From NCBI GenBank assembly GCA_031413415.1, contig JANOET010000050.1, positions 1-16,947 on the forward strand: a stretch of 16,947 bases of DNA. The letters run 5' to 3'. The position numbers and the translations under genes were made by a program. This DNA comes from UBA668 sp031413415 (GTDB lineage Bacteria; Actinomycetota; Acidimicrobiia; Acidimicrobiales; Ilumatobacteraceae). The first letter of the stretch is position 1. Every line of letters begins with the position of its first letter. This document shows, piece by piece, positions 7,097 through 13,835 of this stretch. The notes below the pieces were generated by a model. That model was not told the DNA's origin and did no database searches. It was given only the letters and a program-made list of their open reading frames with translations.

Positions 7097-7108
7097 GAGG
7101 GGTATTCT
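7080..7108 (+). promoter_or_regulatory. Promoter of the GntR regulator gene
   Basis: TTGTGG (7080-7085), a 17-base spacer and TATTCT (7103-7108) are followed by 6 bases (CGGGGC) and the GTG at 7115. Its -35 lies between the -10 and -35 of the opposing operon promoter, so the two promoters interleave and polymerases should exclude each other. Confidence 0.5.
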
Positions 7109-7114
7109 CGGGGC

Positions 7115-7774
7115 GTGGCCAACGTCGTCGAAGTACCGCCCACCCGCGCCGAGTGGGTCGACTCGTTGTTGCGGCGCGCCATCGTCCACGGCGAGCTCGC
7201 TCCCGGCGAGAAGCTGTACGCCGAACGGCTCGCCGAGCAGTGGGGGGTGTCGGCGACCCCGTTGCGCGAGACGTTCCAGCGTCTGGCCGGCGAGGGGCTG
7301 GTGGTCATCGAACCCCAGCGAGGTGCGCGTGTCGCTCCGGTCAGCGTCGCGCAGGCCGCCGAGATCTACGAGATGCGGCTGCTGCTCGATCCGGTCGCCA
7401 TCGAGCAGTCCGTGAGCGCCGCGGTCGGCGCCGGCGATCTCGACTCGTTCGCCGACGAGGTGTCGGTCGCCCACCGTTCGCTCGAGGCACGGCATCGCTC
7501 GATGAGTGCATTTCATGATGCGCACACGCGGTTTCACCTTGCGCTCGTGTCGAGATGTCCGAACCGGCGGATGGTGTCGCAGATCGCCCAGTTGCTCGAG
7601 CATTCACAGCGATTCCAGGCGGTGCGGGTCGGCGGAGCGGCGCGCGCGGGCGACGCTCGCGCCGAGCATGCCCTCCTGCGCGAAGCCGCCAGCGACGGGC
7701 GCGGCAACGATGCTGCCGCAGTGCTGCGCGCTCACCTCGAGGCGACGCTGCACGTGGTGCGTTCATCGGTCTGA
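7115..7774 (+). CDS. GntR-family transcriptional regulator, FadR/FCD type
   Basis: A one-component repressor of 219 residues. Residues 11-75 are the winged helix-turn-helix (LAPGEKLYAERLAEQWGVS, then TPLRETFQRLAGEGLV and a wing around RGARVAPVS). Residues about 80-215 are the all-helical FCD ligand domain. Potential metal/effector ligands are His137 and His141 (HTRFH), His185 and His207; most relatives have Asp or Asn at the first position. FCD regulators usually bind small carboxylic acids, fitting an acidic ring-cleavage intermediate (inference). The GTG at 7115 is chosen because a -10 box ends 6 bases before it and it leaves about 10 residues before the wHTH. In-frame starts at 7082 (GTG) and 7088 (ATG) would add 9-11 residues but lie within the promoter. 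It diverges from the catabolic operon and probably regulates both directions. Confidence 0.9.
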   Translation: MANVVEVPPTRAEWVDSLLRRAIVHGELAPGEKLYAERLAEQWGVSATPLRETFQRLAGEGLVVIEPQRGARVAPVSVAQAAEIYEMRLLLDPVAIEQSVSAAVGAGDLDSFADEVSVAHRSLEARHRSMSAFHDAHTRFHLALVSRCPNRRMVSQIAQLLEHSQRFQAVRVGGAARAGDARAEHALLREAASDGRGNDAAAVLRAHLEATLHVVRSSV

Positions 7775-7827
7775 CGGCATACGCTTCGCTCGGAATCGAC
7801 GTTCCACTGATGGCGAAGAGGTGTCCC

Positions 7828-8259
7828 ATGGCCCGTTACGTGACGAAAGTCCGAACCCGGCGTTCGGCCGACGAGGTCTTCGCCTACATGGCCGATCTGC
7901 GCAATTTCGCCGAGTGGGACCCGGGCGTGAAGAAGGTCGTGCAGATCGTCGGCGACGGCGGGGGCCCCGACACCGAGTTCGACGTCACCGTGACCGGTAC
8001 GACGCTGCGGTACGTCACCCGCGAGCACGTTGCGCCCCACCAACTGCTGGTCGTCGCCGAGAGCTCCACGCTGGTGTCGACCGATCGCGTGACGGTCGAA
8101 ACGGCCGACGACGCCACCATCGTCACCTACGACGCCGACCTGCAGCTGAAGGGTGTCTTCAAGGTGTTGGGGCCGGCGTTGTCGCTCGCATTCGGCCGCA
8201 TCGGCGATCGTGCCGCGGCCGGAATGCGCCGGGTGCTCGACGGTACCGAGGTGCAGTGA
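7828..8259 (+). CDS. SRPBCC (polyketide cyclase/START-like) family protein
   Basis: A 143-residue protein of the START/Bet v1-like helix-grip fold, which binds hydrophobic ligands in a deep cavity. The opening strand RYVTKVRTRRSADEVFAYMADLRNFAEWDPGV is characteristic (VFAYMADLRNFAEWDP at 17-32), followed by alternating beta strands and a C-terminal amphipathic helix around GRIGDRAAAGMRRVLDG. No catalytic residues can be assigned. The ATG at 7828 has AGAGG 7-8 bases upstream; an in-frame ATG at 7810 is possible but has no such site. The stop overlaps the next start (TGATG), so it forms a translationally coupled pair with the DHRS12-like SDR, suggesting it may present or sequester that enzyme's lipid-like substrate (inference). 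It lies 53 bases after the GntR gene and might be co-transcribed with it; a TACGCT at 7780-7785 could instead be its own -10. Confidence 0.85.
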   Translation: MARYVTKVRTRRSADEVFAYMADLRNFAEWDPGVKKVVQIVGDGGGPDTEFDVTVTGTTLRYVTREHVAPHQLLVVAESSTLVSTDRVTVETADDATIVTYDADLQLKGVFKVLGPALSLAFGRIGDRAAAGMRRVLDGTEVQ

Positions 8260-9266
8260 TGGGTTTCGCCGACGTCGTCGACGGGGCACTCGAACTGCCC
8301 GTGTTCCCCAGCTTCACACGCCTCGGGTACAACGCCCGTCGTCGACTCGACCACTGGACCGCGCTCGACCGATATCACCTCGACGGACGGGTCGTCGTCG
8401 TCACGGGTGCATCGTCCGGGCTGGGACTGGTCGGCACGGAGCAACTGGCGCGTTGCGGTGCGACGGTGGTCCTGCTCGGCCGCGACCGCGCCAAGACGCA
8501 ACGCGTGCGGGACGACATCGCCGCGCGCACCGGGAACGACTCGCTCGACGTGGTGGTCGCCGACATGGGCGACCTCGACGCCGTACGCGACGCCGCCGCC
8601 GAGATCGGCGAGCGTCACGAGCGCCTCGACGTCCTCGTGCACAACGCCGGAGCGCTCACCGCGGACCGGCGCACCGCGCCCAGCGGGCTCGAACTCGTCG
8701 TCGCCAGCCAGGTGGTGGGTCCGTTCCTGCTCACCTCGCTGCTGCTCGACCGACTTCGGCAGCACGCGCCCGGTCGGGTCATCACGATGTCGTCCGGTGG
8801 CATGTATGCGTCGCCGCTGAGGGTGGACGACCTGCAGATGGGCGACGACTACAAGGGCAGCGAGCAGTACGCACGTGCCAAGCGCGCCCAGGTGACGTTG
8901 AACGAGATGTGGGCGACCCGAGTGGCGGCCAGCGACATCGTGTTCCACTCGATGCACCCCGGCTGGGCCGACACCCCGGGTGTGCAGGAGTCGCTCCCCA
9001 CGTTCCGCAAGGTGGTCGGCCCGCTGCTGCGCAGCCCCGAACAGGGGGCCGACACGCTGGTGTGGCTGGCCGCCGACGACGGTGAACCGCTTGGCACCTC
9101 GGGCAAGTTCTGGCTCGACCGTCGGCAGCGGTCGTTGCACAAGGTGCCGTCGACGAAGAAGAGCGACACTCCTCAGCGGCGCGAACAACTGTGGGACTGG
9201 GTGGTCGAGGCCAGCGGCGCCGACCTCGACGACACGTTCGACGCTGGGTCTCAGACCAGTTCGTAG
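8259..9266 (+). CDS. SDR family oxidoreductase, DHRS12-like
   Basis: A 335-residue SDR with an N-terminal extension of about 43 residues before the Rossmann fold. Motifs: TGASSGLG (49-56), HNAG (128-131, in place of NNAG) and catalytic Ser179, Tyr204 and Lys208 (YARAK). The stretch YARAKRAQVTLNEMW followed by SMHPGWADTPGV (231-242) is typical of the DHRS12 and retinol-dehydrogenase-like branch, which act on lipophilic alcohols or ketones. The C-terminal tail from about 290 is basic then acidic and less conserved. The ATG overlaps the SRPBCC stop by one base. The last 16 bases overlap the 3' end of the opposite-strand P450. The substrate is unknown; the SRPBCC partner and P450 neighbour point to a lipid or terpenoid-like molecule (inference). 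Confidence 0.88.
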   Translation: MGFADVVDGALELPVFPSFTRLGYNARRRLDHWTALDRYHLDGRVVVVTGASSGLGLVGTEQLARCGATVVLLGRDRAKTQRVRDDIAARTGNDSLDVVVADMGDLDAVRDAAAEIGERHERLDVLVHNAGALTADRRTAPSGLELVVASQVVGPFLLTSLLLDRLRQHAPGRVITMSSGGMYASPLRVDDLQMGDDYKGSEQYARAKRAQVTLNEMWATRVAASDIVFHSMHPGWADTPGVQESLPTFRKVVGPLLRSPEQGADTLVWLAADDGEPLGTSGKFWLDRRQRSLHKVPSTKKSDTPQRREQLWDWVVEASGADLDDTFDAGSQTSS

Positions 9267-10513
9267 CGGATCGGCAGCGTCTTCAGACCGCTGACGAACG
9301 TGCTTCGAACGAGCGCCGGATCACCGGTGAGTTCGACGTTCTTGATGCGTGGCAGCAGTGCGCTGAACAGCGCCTTCATCTCCATGCGGGCGAGCATCGC
9401 ACCGAGGCAGTAGTGCACGCCGAAACCGAACGCGAGGTGCTTGTTGGGCGTGCGGCCGACGTCGAACGTGAACGGGTCGGCGAAGACCTCTTCGTCGCGG
9501 TTGGCGGCCCAGTACGAGAGCAGGACGTCCTGGCCGGCCTTCACGGTGGTGCCACGGATGTCGTAGTCGACGGTGGCGGTGCGCATGAAGTGCTTGACCG
9601 GCGAGGTCCAGCGAATCATCTCGTCGACCGCCGTGGCCATCAGCGACGGGTCGGCCTGCAGACGAGCCAGTTGGTCGGGGTGCTGCAGCAGGGCGTACAT
9701 GCCGCCGGACATGGAGTTCGACGTGGTGTCGTGGCCGGCGGTGGCGGCGATGATGTAGTAGCCCAGCTGTTCCTTGTGGCCAATGGGTTCGCCGTTGACG
9801 ACGCCATTGGCGATGACCGACGACAGGTCGGCCGTCGGGTTCGCCTGGCGATCGGCGGTGATGCCATCGAAGTAGGCGACGAAGTCGGCCACCGTCTGCA
9901 GCAGGCCCGCATAGGCGTCCTCGTCGCGTTTGAAGTCGGGGTCGTCGGCACCGAACAGCTCCTGGGTGAGCTTGAGCATTCGCGGGTAGTCGGCTTCGGG
10001 CAGGCCGAGGATGGCGAGGATGACGTACAGCGGGTATTGCATCGCGATCTGCGCGGCGAAGTCGATCTCACCGTCGGCGTCGACCATCTGCTGCACCGAC
10101 CGGTCGGCGAGTTCCTGCAGGCGAGCGTCGAGCTTGGCCAGATTCTTCGGCAGGAACCACTCGGAGGTGAGGTTGCGGTGATCGCGGTGCTCGGGGTCGT
10201 CCATCTGGACGAGCGATTTCACCAGGTGACCCTGCATCTCGCGCTCGGCGTCGGCCGACTTGTCGCCGAGGATGGCGCGAGGCGCGTTCAGGAACTCGTT
10301 GTGGTGCAGCTCGACGTCGAGGATGTCGGCGTGCTTGGTGAGCACGTAGAACGGGTTGAACAGGTCGTGCTCGACCCACTGCACCGGGGCTTCGTTGCGC
10401 AGCCGAGTCGTGACGCCGTGGAAGAAGTCCTCGTTGGTGAAGGTCTCACCCGTGAGGAAGGCCTGGCCACACTCTTCGATGGTCAGCGATTGCGGGTCGG
10501 GAAAGGTGGTCAT
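9251..10513 (-). CDS. Cytochrome P450 (CYP124/125/142-like clade)
   Basis: A complete 420-residue soluble P450. Motifs: early MDDPEHRDHRNL (104-115), helix-I AGHDTT (259-264), ExxR pair Glu298/Arg301 (EMIRW) and heme loop FGFGVHYCLG (362-371) with Cys369. The run RWTSPVKHFMRTAT (301-314) and ANRDEEVFADPFTFDV (337-352) resemble actinobacterial P450s that hydroxylate sterol side chains and methyl-branched lipids (CYP124, 125, 142), although other clades share them, so the substrate is open. The ATG at 10513 has GGGAG 8 bases upstream. TAGAGT (10570-10565) is a possible -10 with a leader of about 50 bases, so this gene appears not to be leaderless. It is convergent with the SRPBCC/SDR pair, overlapping it by 16 bases. 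No ferredoxin gene is adjacent. Confidence 0.92.
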   Translation of the reverse strand: MTTFPDPQSLTIEECGQAFLTGETFTNEDFFHGVTTRLRNEAPVQWVEHDLFNPFYVLTKHADILDVELHHNEFLNAPRAILGDKSADAEREMQGHLVKSLVQMDDPEHRDHRNLTSEWFLPKNLAKLDARLQELADRSVQQMVDADGEIDFAAQIAMQYPLYVILAILGLPEADYPRMLKLTQELFGADDPDFKRDEDAYAGLLQTVADFVAYFDGITADRQANPTADLSSVIANGVVNGEPIGHKEQLGYYIIAATAGHDTTSNSMSGGMYALLQHPDQLARLQADPSLMATAVDEMIRWTSPVKHFMRTATVDYDIRGTTVKAGQDVLLSYWAANRDEEVFADPFTFDVGRTPNKHLAFGFGVHYCLGAMLARMEMKALFSALLPRIKNVELTGDPALVRSTFVSGLKTLPIRYELV

Positions 10514-10707
10514 GATGATGGCTCCCGGTCGGTCGACGGCGGCACCGTGCGGCCGTCGGCAGGAACTCTAGGGAGGGGCGTCGCGGCCCTCGTCATCGGC
10601 GGTACCGGCCACCGGTCTGGCACACGACGGACGAGGCGCGCCGGCCATTGAGCCCGTCTGGTCGGTAGGGTTGTCCACTGGATTCTCCCGACGGCGGATC
10701 CTCGTCG

Positions 10708-10714
10708 AAGGAGG
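10708..10714 (+). promoter_or_regulatory. Strong Shine-Dalgarno for the SHOCT-like gene
   Basis: AAGGAGG lies 5 bases before the ATG at 10720 and fully complements the usual 16S rRNA tail. It fixes the start and contrasts with the SD-less starts elsewhere in the window. TAGGGT (10666-10671) is a weak candidate -10 for this transcript. Confidence 0.75.
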
Positions 10715-10719
10715 ACGCC

Positions 10720-10980
10720 ATGGCCAGCAGCGCCGGACGTGCCAAGCGTGACCGTGAAAAGGCACGCCAGGAAAAGCAGGCAATCAAGCGCGAGAAGCGT
10801 CTGAACGGCGTCGAGACCGACACGGTCGACGACGATGCGCCGACCGTGCCGTCACGGCCTCAGGACCAGGTTCTGGCCGATCTCGCCGCCTTGCACCAGC
10901 GATTCGACGACGAGCAGATCAGCTTCGACGACTTCGAGGACGCGAAGGCCGGCCTCCTCGCGGAGCTGCAGCTGGGCTGA
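10720..10980 (+). CDS. Small protein with basic helix and SHOCT-like C-terminus
   Basis: An 86-residue protein. Residues 5-30 are a highly basic helix (AKRDREKARQEKQAIKREKR). Residues 31-48 are an acidic and Pro-containing linker. Residues 50-85 (LADLAALHQRFDDEQISFDDFEDAKAGLLAEL) look like a SHOCT domain, a short module with pattern L..L......I...EFE..K..LL that mediates oligomerisation in many unrelated bacterial proteins. There is no membrane segment. A perfect Shine-Dalgarno marks the ATG, implying strong translation. Its last 62 bases, coding for most of the SHOCT-like helix pair, overlap the C-terminal coding region of the opposite-strand helicase. The basic helix could bind RNA or DNA; the function is unknown. 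Confidence 0.75.
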   Translation: MASSAGRAKRDREKARQEKQAIKREKRLNGVETDTVDDDAPTVPSRPQDQVLADLAALHQRFDDEQISFDDFEDAKAGLLAELQLG

Positions 10981-12367
10981 CCGGACGGCGCTGTGCCGAC
11001 GGTGCATGGCTGACGGCCTTGCGAGGGGCGGGCTGGCCCACGAGTGACTCGATGATGCTGTGGCCCGGCGCCACGCGGGTGATGATCGGCTCGATCTTCG
11101 CCGCCCGTGCCAGCGACTTCACGTCGCCGGCCTGCTCGGGGGTCATGATCGTCACGACGACGCCCTCGGACCCGGCGCGGGCGGTACGGCCACTGCGGTG
11201 GAGGTACGCCTTGTGCTCGGCCGGCGGGTCGACGTGCACGACCAGCGCGATGTCGTCGACGTGGATGCCACGTGCCGCGATGTCGGTGGCGACGAGCACC
11301 TTGGTGGTGCCGGCGGCGAACGACTCGAGATTGCGTTCGCGGGCGTTCTGCGACAGGTTGCCGTGCAGTTCGACGGCCGGAATACCTGCCATGGTGAGCT
11401 GCTTGGCGAGCTTCTTCGCGCCGTGCTTGGTGCGGGTGAAGAGCAGCGAGCGCTCGTGGCCGGCCGCCAACTCGCGAGCCACGGTGGGCTTGTCGGCGAG
11501 CGACACGGCGAACACGTGGTGTGTCATGGTGCTGATCGGCGCCACCACAGGGTCGACCGAGTGGATGATCGGATCCGACAGGTAGCGCTTGACCAGCACG
11601 TCGATGCCGTTGTCGAGCGTCGCCGAGAACAGCAGGCGCTGACCGGAGGCGGGGGTGGCGTCCATGAGACGCTTCACGCCCGGCAGGAAGCCGAGGTCGG
11701 CCATGTGGTCGGCCTCGTCGAGGACGGTGATCTCGACGTTGGCGAGCGAACAGTGACGCTGCTTGATGAGGTCCTCGAGGCGACCCGGGCAGGCGACGAC
11801 GATGTCGATGCCGTGACGAAGGGCCATGACCTGCGGCTGCTGGCCGACGCCACCGAACACGGTGGTGACCTTCAGGCCCATGGCCTTCGCCAGCGGGGCG
11901 AGGGACTCGGTGACCTGGGTCGCGAGCTCGCGGGTGGGTACGAGGATGAGGCCACGGGGCTTGCCCGACTGGCGGGGCTTGGCCGAGGCAGCGAGCGCCG
12001 TGACGATCGGGATCGCGAAGGCGATGGTCTTGCCACTGCCGGTGCGGCCACGGCCGAGGACGTCGCGTCCGGCGAGCGAGTCGGGCAGTGTGGCGGCCTG
12101 GATGGGGAACGGCGAGGTGACGTCGCGCTCGGCCAGCATGCGCACGATGGGAGCGGGTACACCGAGTGACTCGAAGGTGGCGTCGGTGGGGACCTCGCGG
12201 GTGCTGACGGTGCCGAGCGACTCGCGCGTCGGGGTGTCGCGGATCGGTGTGGTGGTGGCCGGTCGGGTGGCACGAGCGGGGCGCTGCACCGGGGCGCCGG
12301 CCGACGGTCGGCGACGACGATTGTTCGGGCGCGCGCGCCCAGAGGAGGAGGGGGGAGACATGGTCAT
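10919..12367 (-). CDS. DEAD-box ATP-dependent RNA helicase
   Basis: A cytoplasmic RNA-remodelling ATPase of 482 residues, like RhlE/DeaD/CsdA proteins used in ribosome assembly, mRNA turnover and cold adaptation. Motifs in order: Q motif (FESLGV with PFPIQ, 65-90), Walker A GRTGSGKT (107-114), Ia PTRELA (144-149), Ib CPGR (193-196), II DEAD (217-220), III SAT (248-250), IV LLFTRT (308-313), V TDIAARG (361-367) and VI HRSGRTARAG (390-399). An Arg/Pro-rich N-terminal extension (10-45) and an RGG-like basic tail (460-482) flank the two RecA domains and probably aid RNA binding. The ATG at 12367 or a second one at 12361 could be the start; neither has a clear Shine-Dalgarno. The tail is encoded antisense to the SHOCT-like gene (62-base overlap). 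Confidence 0.93.
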   Translation of the reverse strand: MTMSPPSSSGRARPNNRRRRPSAGAPVQRPARATRPATTTPIRDTPTRESLGTVSTREVPTDATFESLGVPAPIVRMLAERDVTSPFPIQAATLPDSLAGRDVLGRGRTGSGKTIAFAIPIVTALAASAKPRQSGKPRGLILVPTRELATQVTESLAPLAKAMGLKVTTVFGGVGQQPQVMALRHGIDIVVACPGRLEDLIKQRHCSLANVEITVLDEADHMADLGFLPGVKRLMDATPASGQRLLFSATLDNGIDVLVKRYLSDPIIHSVDPVVAPISTMTHHVFAVSLADKPTVARELAAGHERSLLFTRTKHGAKKLAKQLTMAGIPAVELHGNLSQNARERNLESFAAGTTKVLVATDIAARGIHVDDIALVVHVDPPAEHKAYLHRSGRTARAGSEGVVVTIMTPEQAGDVKSLARAAKIEPIITRVAPGHSIIESLVGQPAPRKAVSHAPSAQRRPVSPAAAPRGGRPSRPRSRRS

Positions 12368-12530
12368 CTACTTGCTTTCGTGAAGAGGTGGCCGCTGATG
12401 CTGAGCCACACGTCGATTCGACGGGAAAGAAAGCACTCGACCGCGGGCGCCGAATTTCGGGGCACCGCCATTCACAACCCTATCGCCAGTGCACTCCCGA
12501 GCGGGCGCACCCCCTCGGTAGCGTGCCGAC
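12368..12530. other. Divergent intergenic region, helicase/propeller gene
   Basis: This 163-base spacer separates two divergent genes. It holds an inverted repeat CGTCGA-T-TCGACG (12411-12423) and the candidate -10 of the propeller gene at its right end. I see no TANNNT box for the helicase, no small open frame with coding character and no RNA-gene signature. Confidence 0.5.
12519..12524 (+). promoter_or_regulatory. -10 box for the propeller-like gene
   Basis: TAGCGT fits the actinobacterial TANNNT pattern and is followed by 6 bases (GCCGAC) and the GTG at 12531, the same spacing as three other genes in this window. No -35 similarity is visible. Confidence 0.4.
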
Positions 12531-13817
12531 GTGAACGACTCGTCGACGAGTGCAATGTGGGACAGTCCGTGGCCGGCGGAGGACGGCGGACCGGCCCGTC
12601 GGCAGGCGCCGCATGGCAGCGCGGGGCTCGGTGTGCGCGCCGGCGAGCGACTGGACGTCGTGTCGCGGTTGGCGTTGGTGTCCACCATGGTGGTGCTGCG
12701 CGACCCCGGTGAGGTGTACCTGTTGTGCCACACCGGCGGTGAGGATGCGGTGTCGTGGGTCGAGCAGATCCATCCCGAGACGCTCGAAACCCTTCGTCGT
12801 TCGTCCGACCTGCCCGGTGGTCCCACGTGGCCTGGGGGCATCGCCGCTCATGCAGACGGTTCGCTGTACGTCGTGTTCGGCAACCACGCGCACCGGTTGT
12901 CGTCTTCGCTCGATCTGCTCGCTTCGGCCACCTTGCCGCGTCGACGTCCGTACAACAGCTTCGTGGTGCTGCCCGACGGGCATCTCGCCATGAAGGACTT
13001 CGCCGGCGCCCGCCCCGGTCACCCGGACGGTGACGATCTCGGTGTCTCCGAGTTGCTGGTGCTCGCACCCGGCTCCCTCGACATCGTGGCGACGTGTTCG
13101 TTGCCCGAGCCGTCGATCGCCCGTCTCAGCGCCGACGGTGACGACGTGTACGTGGTCGGCGACACCTCACTCATCCGTGTTCGTTGGGACGGCACGTGCT
13201 TGACCCTCGACGGTTCGTTCCGGCCGCGCTACCGCACCATCGACGGGCAGTCGTATGGATGGGACGCTGTCATCGCCGCGGGTGCGGCATGGTTCCTCGA
13301 CAACGGAGCGGGGAGCGACCGGTACGCAGGCACGTTCCGTGGTGTCGGTGCGAACGCCGCGCCGCTGCACCTCGTCCGCGTCGGCCTCGATGATGGTGCG
13401 GTGTCGCTCACCGAGATTTGCGGTCTGCCCGGCGGGCTCATTGCCAACCCCCCCGCAATCGACGCCGATCGGCGCATCGCTGTCGGTTACGACAGCGGCA
13501 ACGGTGTGGTGGCCGCGTTCCGGTTCGATGACCGCGGTGTCACGACACCGCTGTGGCGTCGCGACCTGAATCATGCGGCGCACCCCTTGCAGTTCCCCGA
13601 CACCGGCGAGCTGGTCATGTTCGATCACGATGCGACCCGCGGTGCGGATCAGGTGGTGGTGCTCGACATCGAGACCGGCGACGAACTCGCCCGTGCCGAC
13701 ACCGGGAGCCCCGTGCAGTCGGTCGTGTTCCCCGCACCCGGATTCGACCGCGACCTGTACATCTGCAGCTTCACCACCCTCACCCGAGTGGCCCTCACCA
13801 CAACAGCGCGAACATAA
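12531..13817 (+). CDS. Beta-propeller-like protein of unknown function
   Basis: I recognise no exact family. The 428-residue product is built of repeating four-strand units. Turns such as ADGSLYVVFG (residue ~108), LPDGHLAMKD, ADGDDVYVVGD, ADRRIAVGYDSGNGVVAAF, DTGELVMFD and the final DIETGDELARADTGSP recur about every 50-60 residues, as in PQQ-type or SMP-30-like propellers. There is no signal peptide, lipobox or transmembrane helix, so it is likely cytoplasmic, unlike most PQQ enzymes. No catalytic residues can be named; it could be a sugar-lactone lactonase-like enzyme or a binding scaffold. The GTG at 12531 is chosen for its -10 spacing; an ATG at 12555 is the alternative. It stands alone: divergent from the helicase and convergent with the MBL gene with 18 bases between stops. 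Confidence 0.75.
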   Translation: MNDSSTSAMWDSPWPAEDGGPARRQAPHGSAGLGVRAGERLDVVSRLALVSTMVVLRDPGEVYLLCHTGGEDAVSWVEQIHPETLETLRRSSDLPGGPTWPGGIAAHADGSLYVVFGNHAHRLSSSLDLLASATLPRRRPYNSFVVLPDGHLAMKDFAGARPGHPDGDDLGVSELLVLAPGSLDIVATCSLPEPSIARLSADGDDVYVVGDTSLIRVRWDGTCLTLDGSFRPRYRTIDGQSYGWDAVIAAGAAWFLDNGAGSDRYAGTFRGVGANAAPLHLVRVGLDDGAVSLTEICGLPGGLIANPPAIDADRRIAVGYDSGNGVVAAFRFDDRGVTTPLWRRDLNHAAHPLQFPDTGELVMFDHDATRGADQVVVLDIETGDELARADTGSPVQSVVFPAPGFDRDLYICSFTTLTRVALTTTART

Positions 13818-13835
13818 GGGTTCGCGCGGTTGGGC

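Noticed and set aside
7082..7114. Earlier GTG/ATG starts for the GntR regulator
   Set aside because: Possible, but they fall between the -35 and -10 of the best promoter and add residues not needed by the winged-helix domain.
9191..10651. Open frame on the plus strand (486 codons) across the second P450
   Set aside because: The opposite strand encodes a full P450 with every motif. This frame has Val/Gly/His/Asp-rich composition and no recognisable domain.
12329..12358. GCGCGC run followed by a purine-rich GGAGG tract as a possible ribosome site or Z-DNA element
   Set aside because: It is inside the 5' coding region of the helicase and simply encodes the Arg/Pro/Ser-rich N-terminus on the other strand. 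No plus-strand gene begins just after it.
13818..13835. Possible terminator between the convergent propeller and MBL genes
   Set aside because: The 18 bases contain no stable stem followed by T residues.
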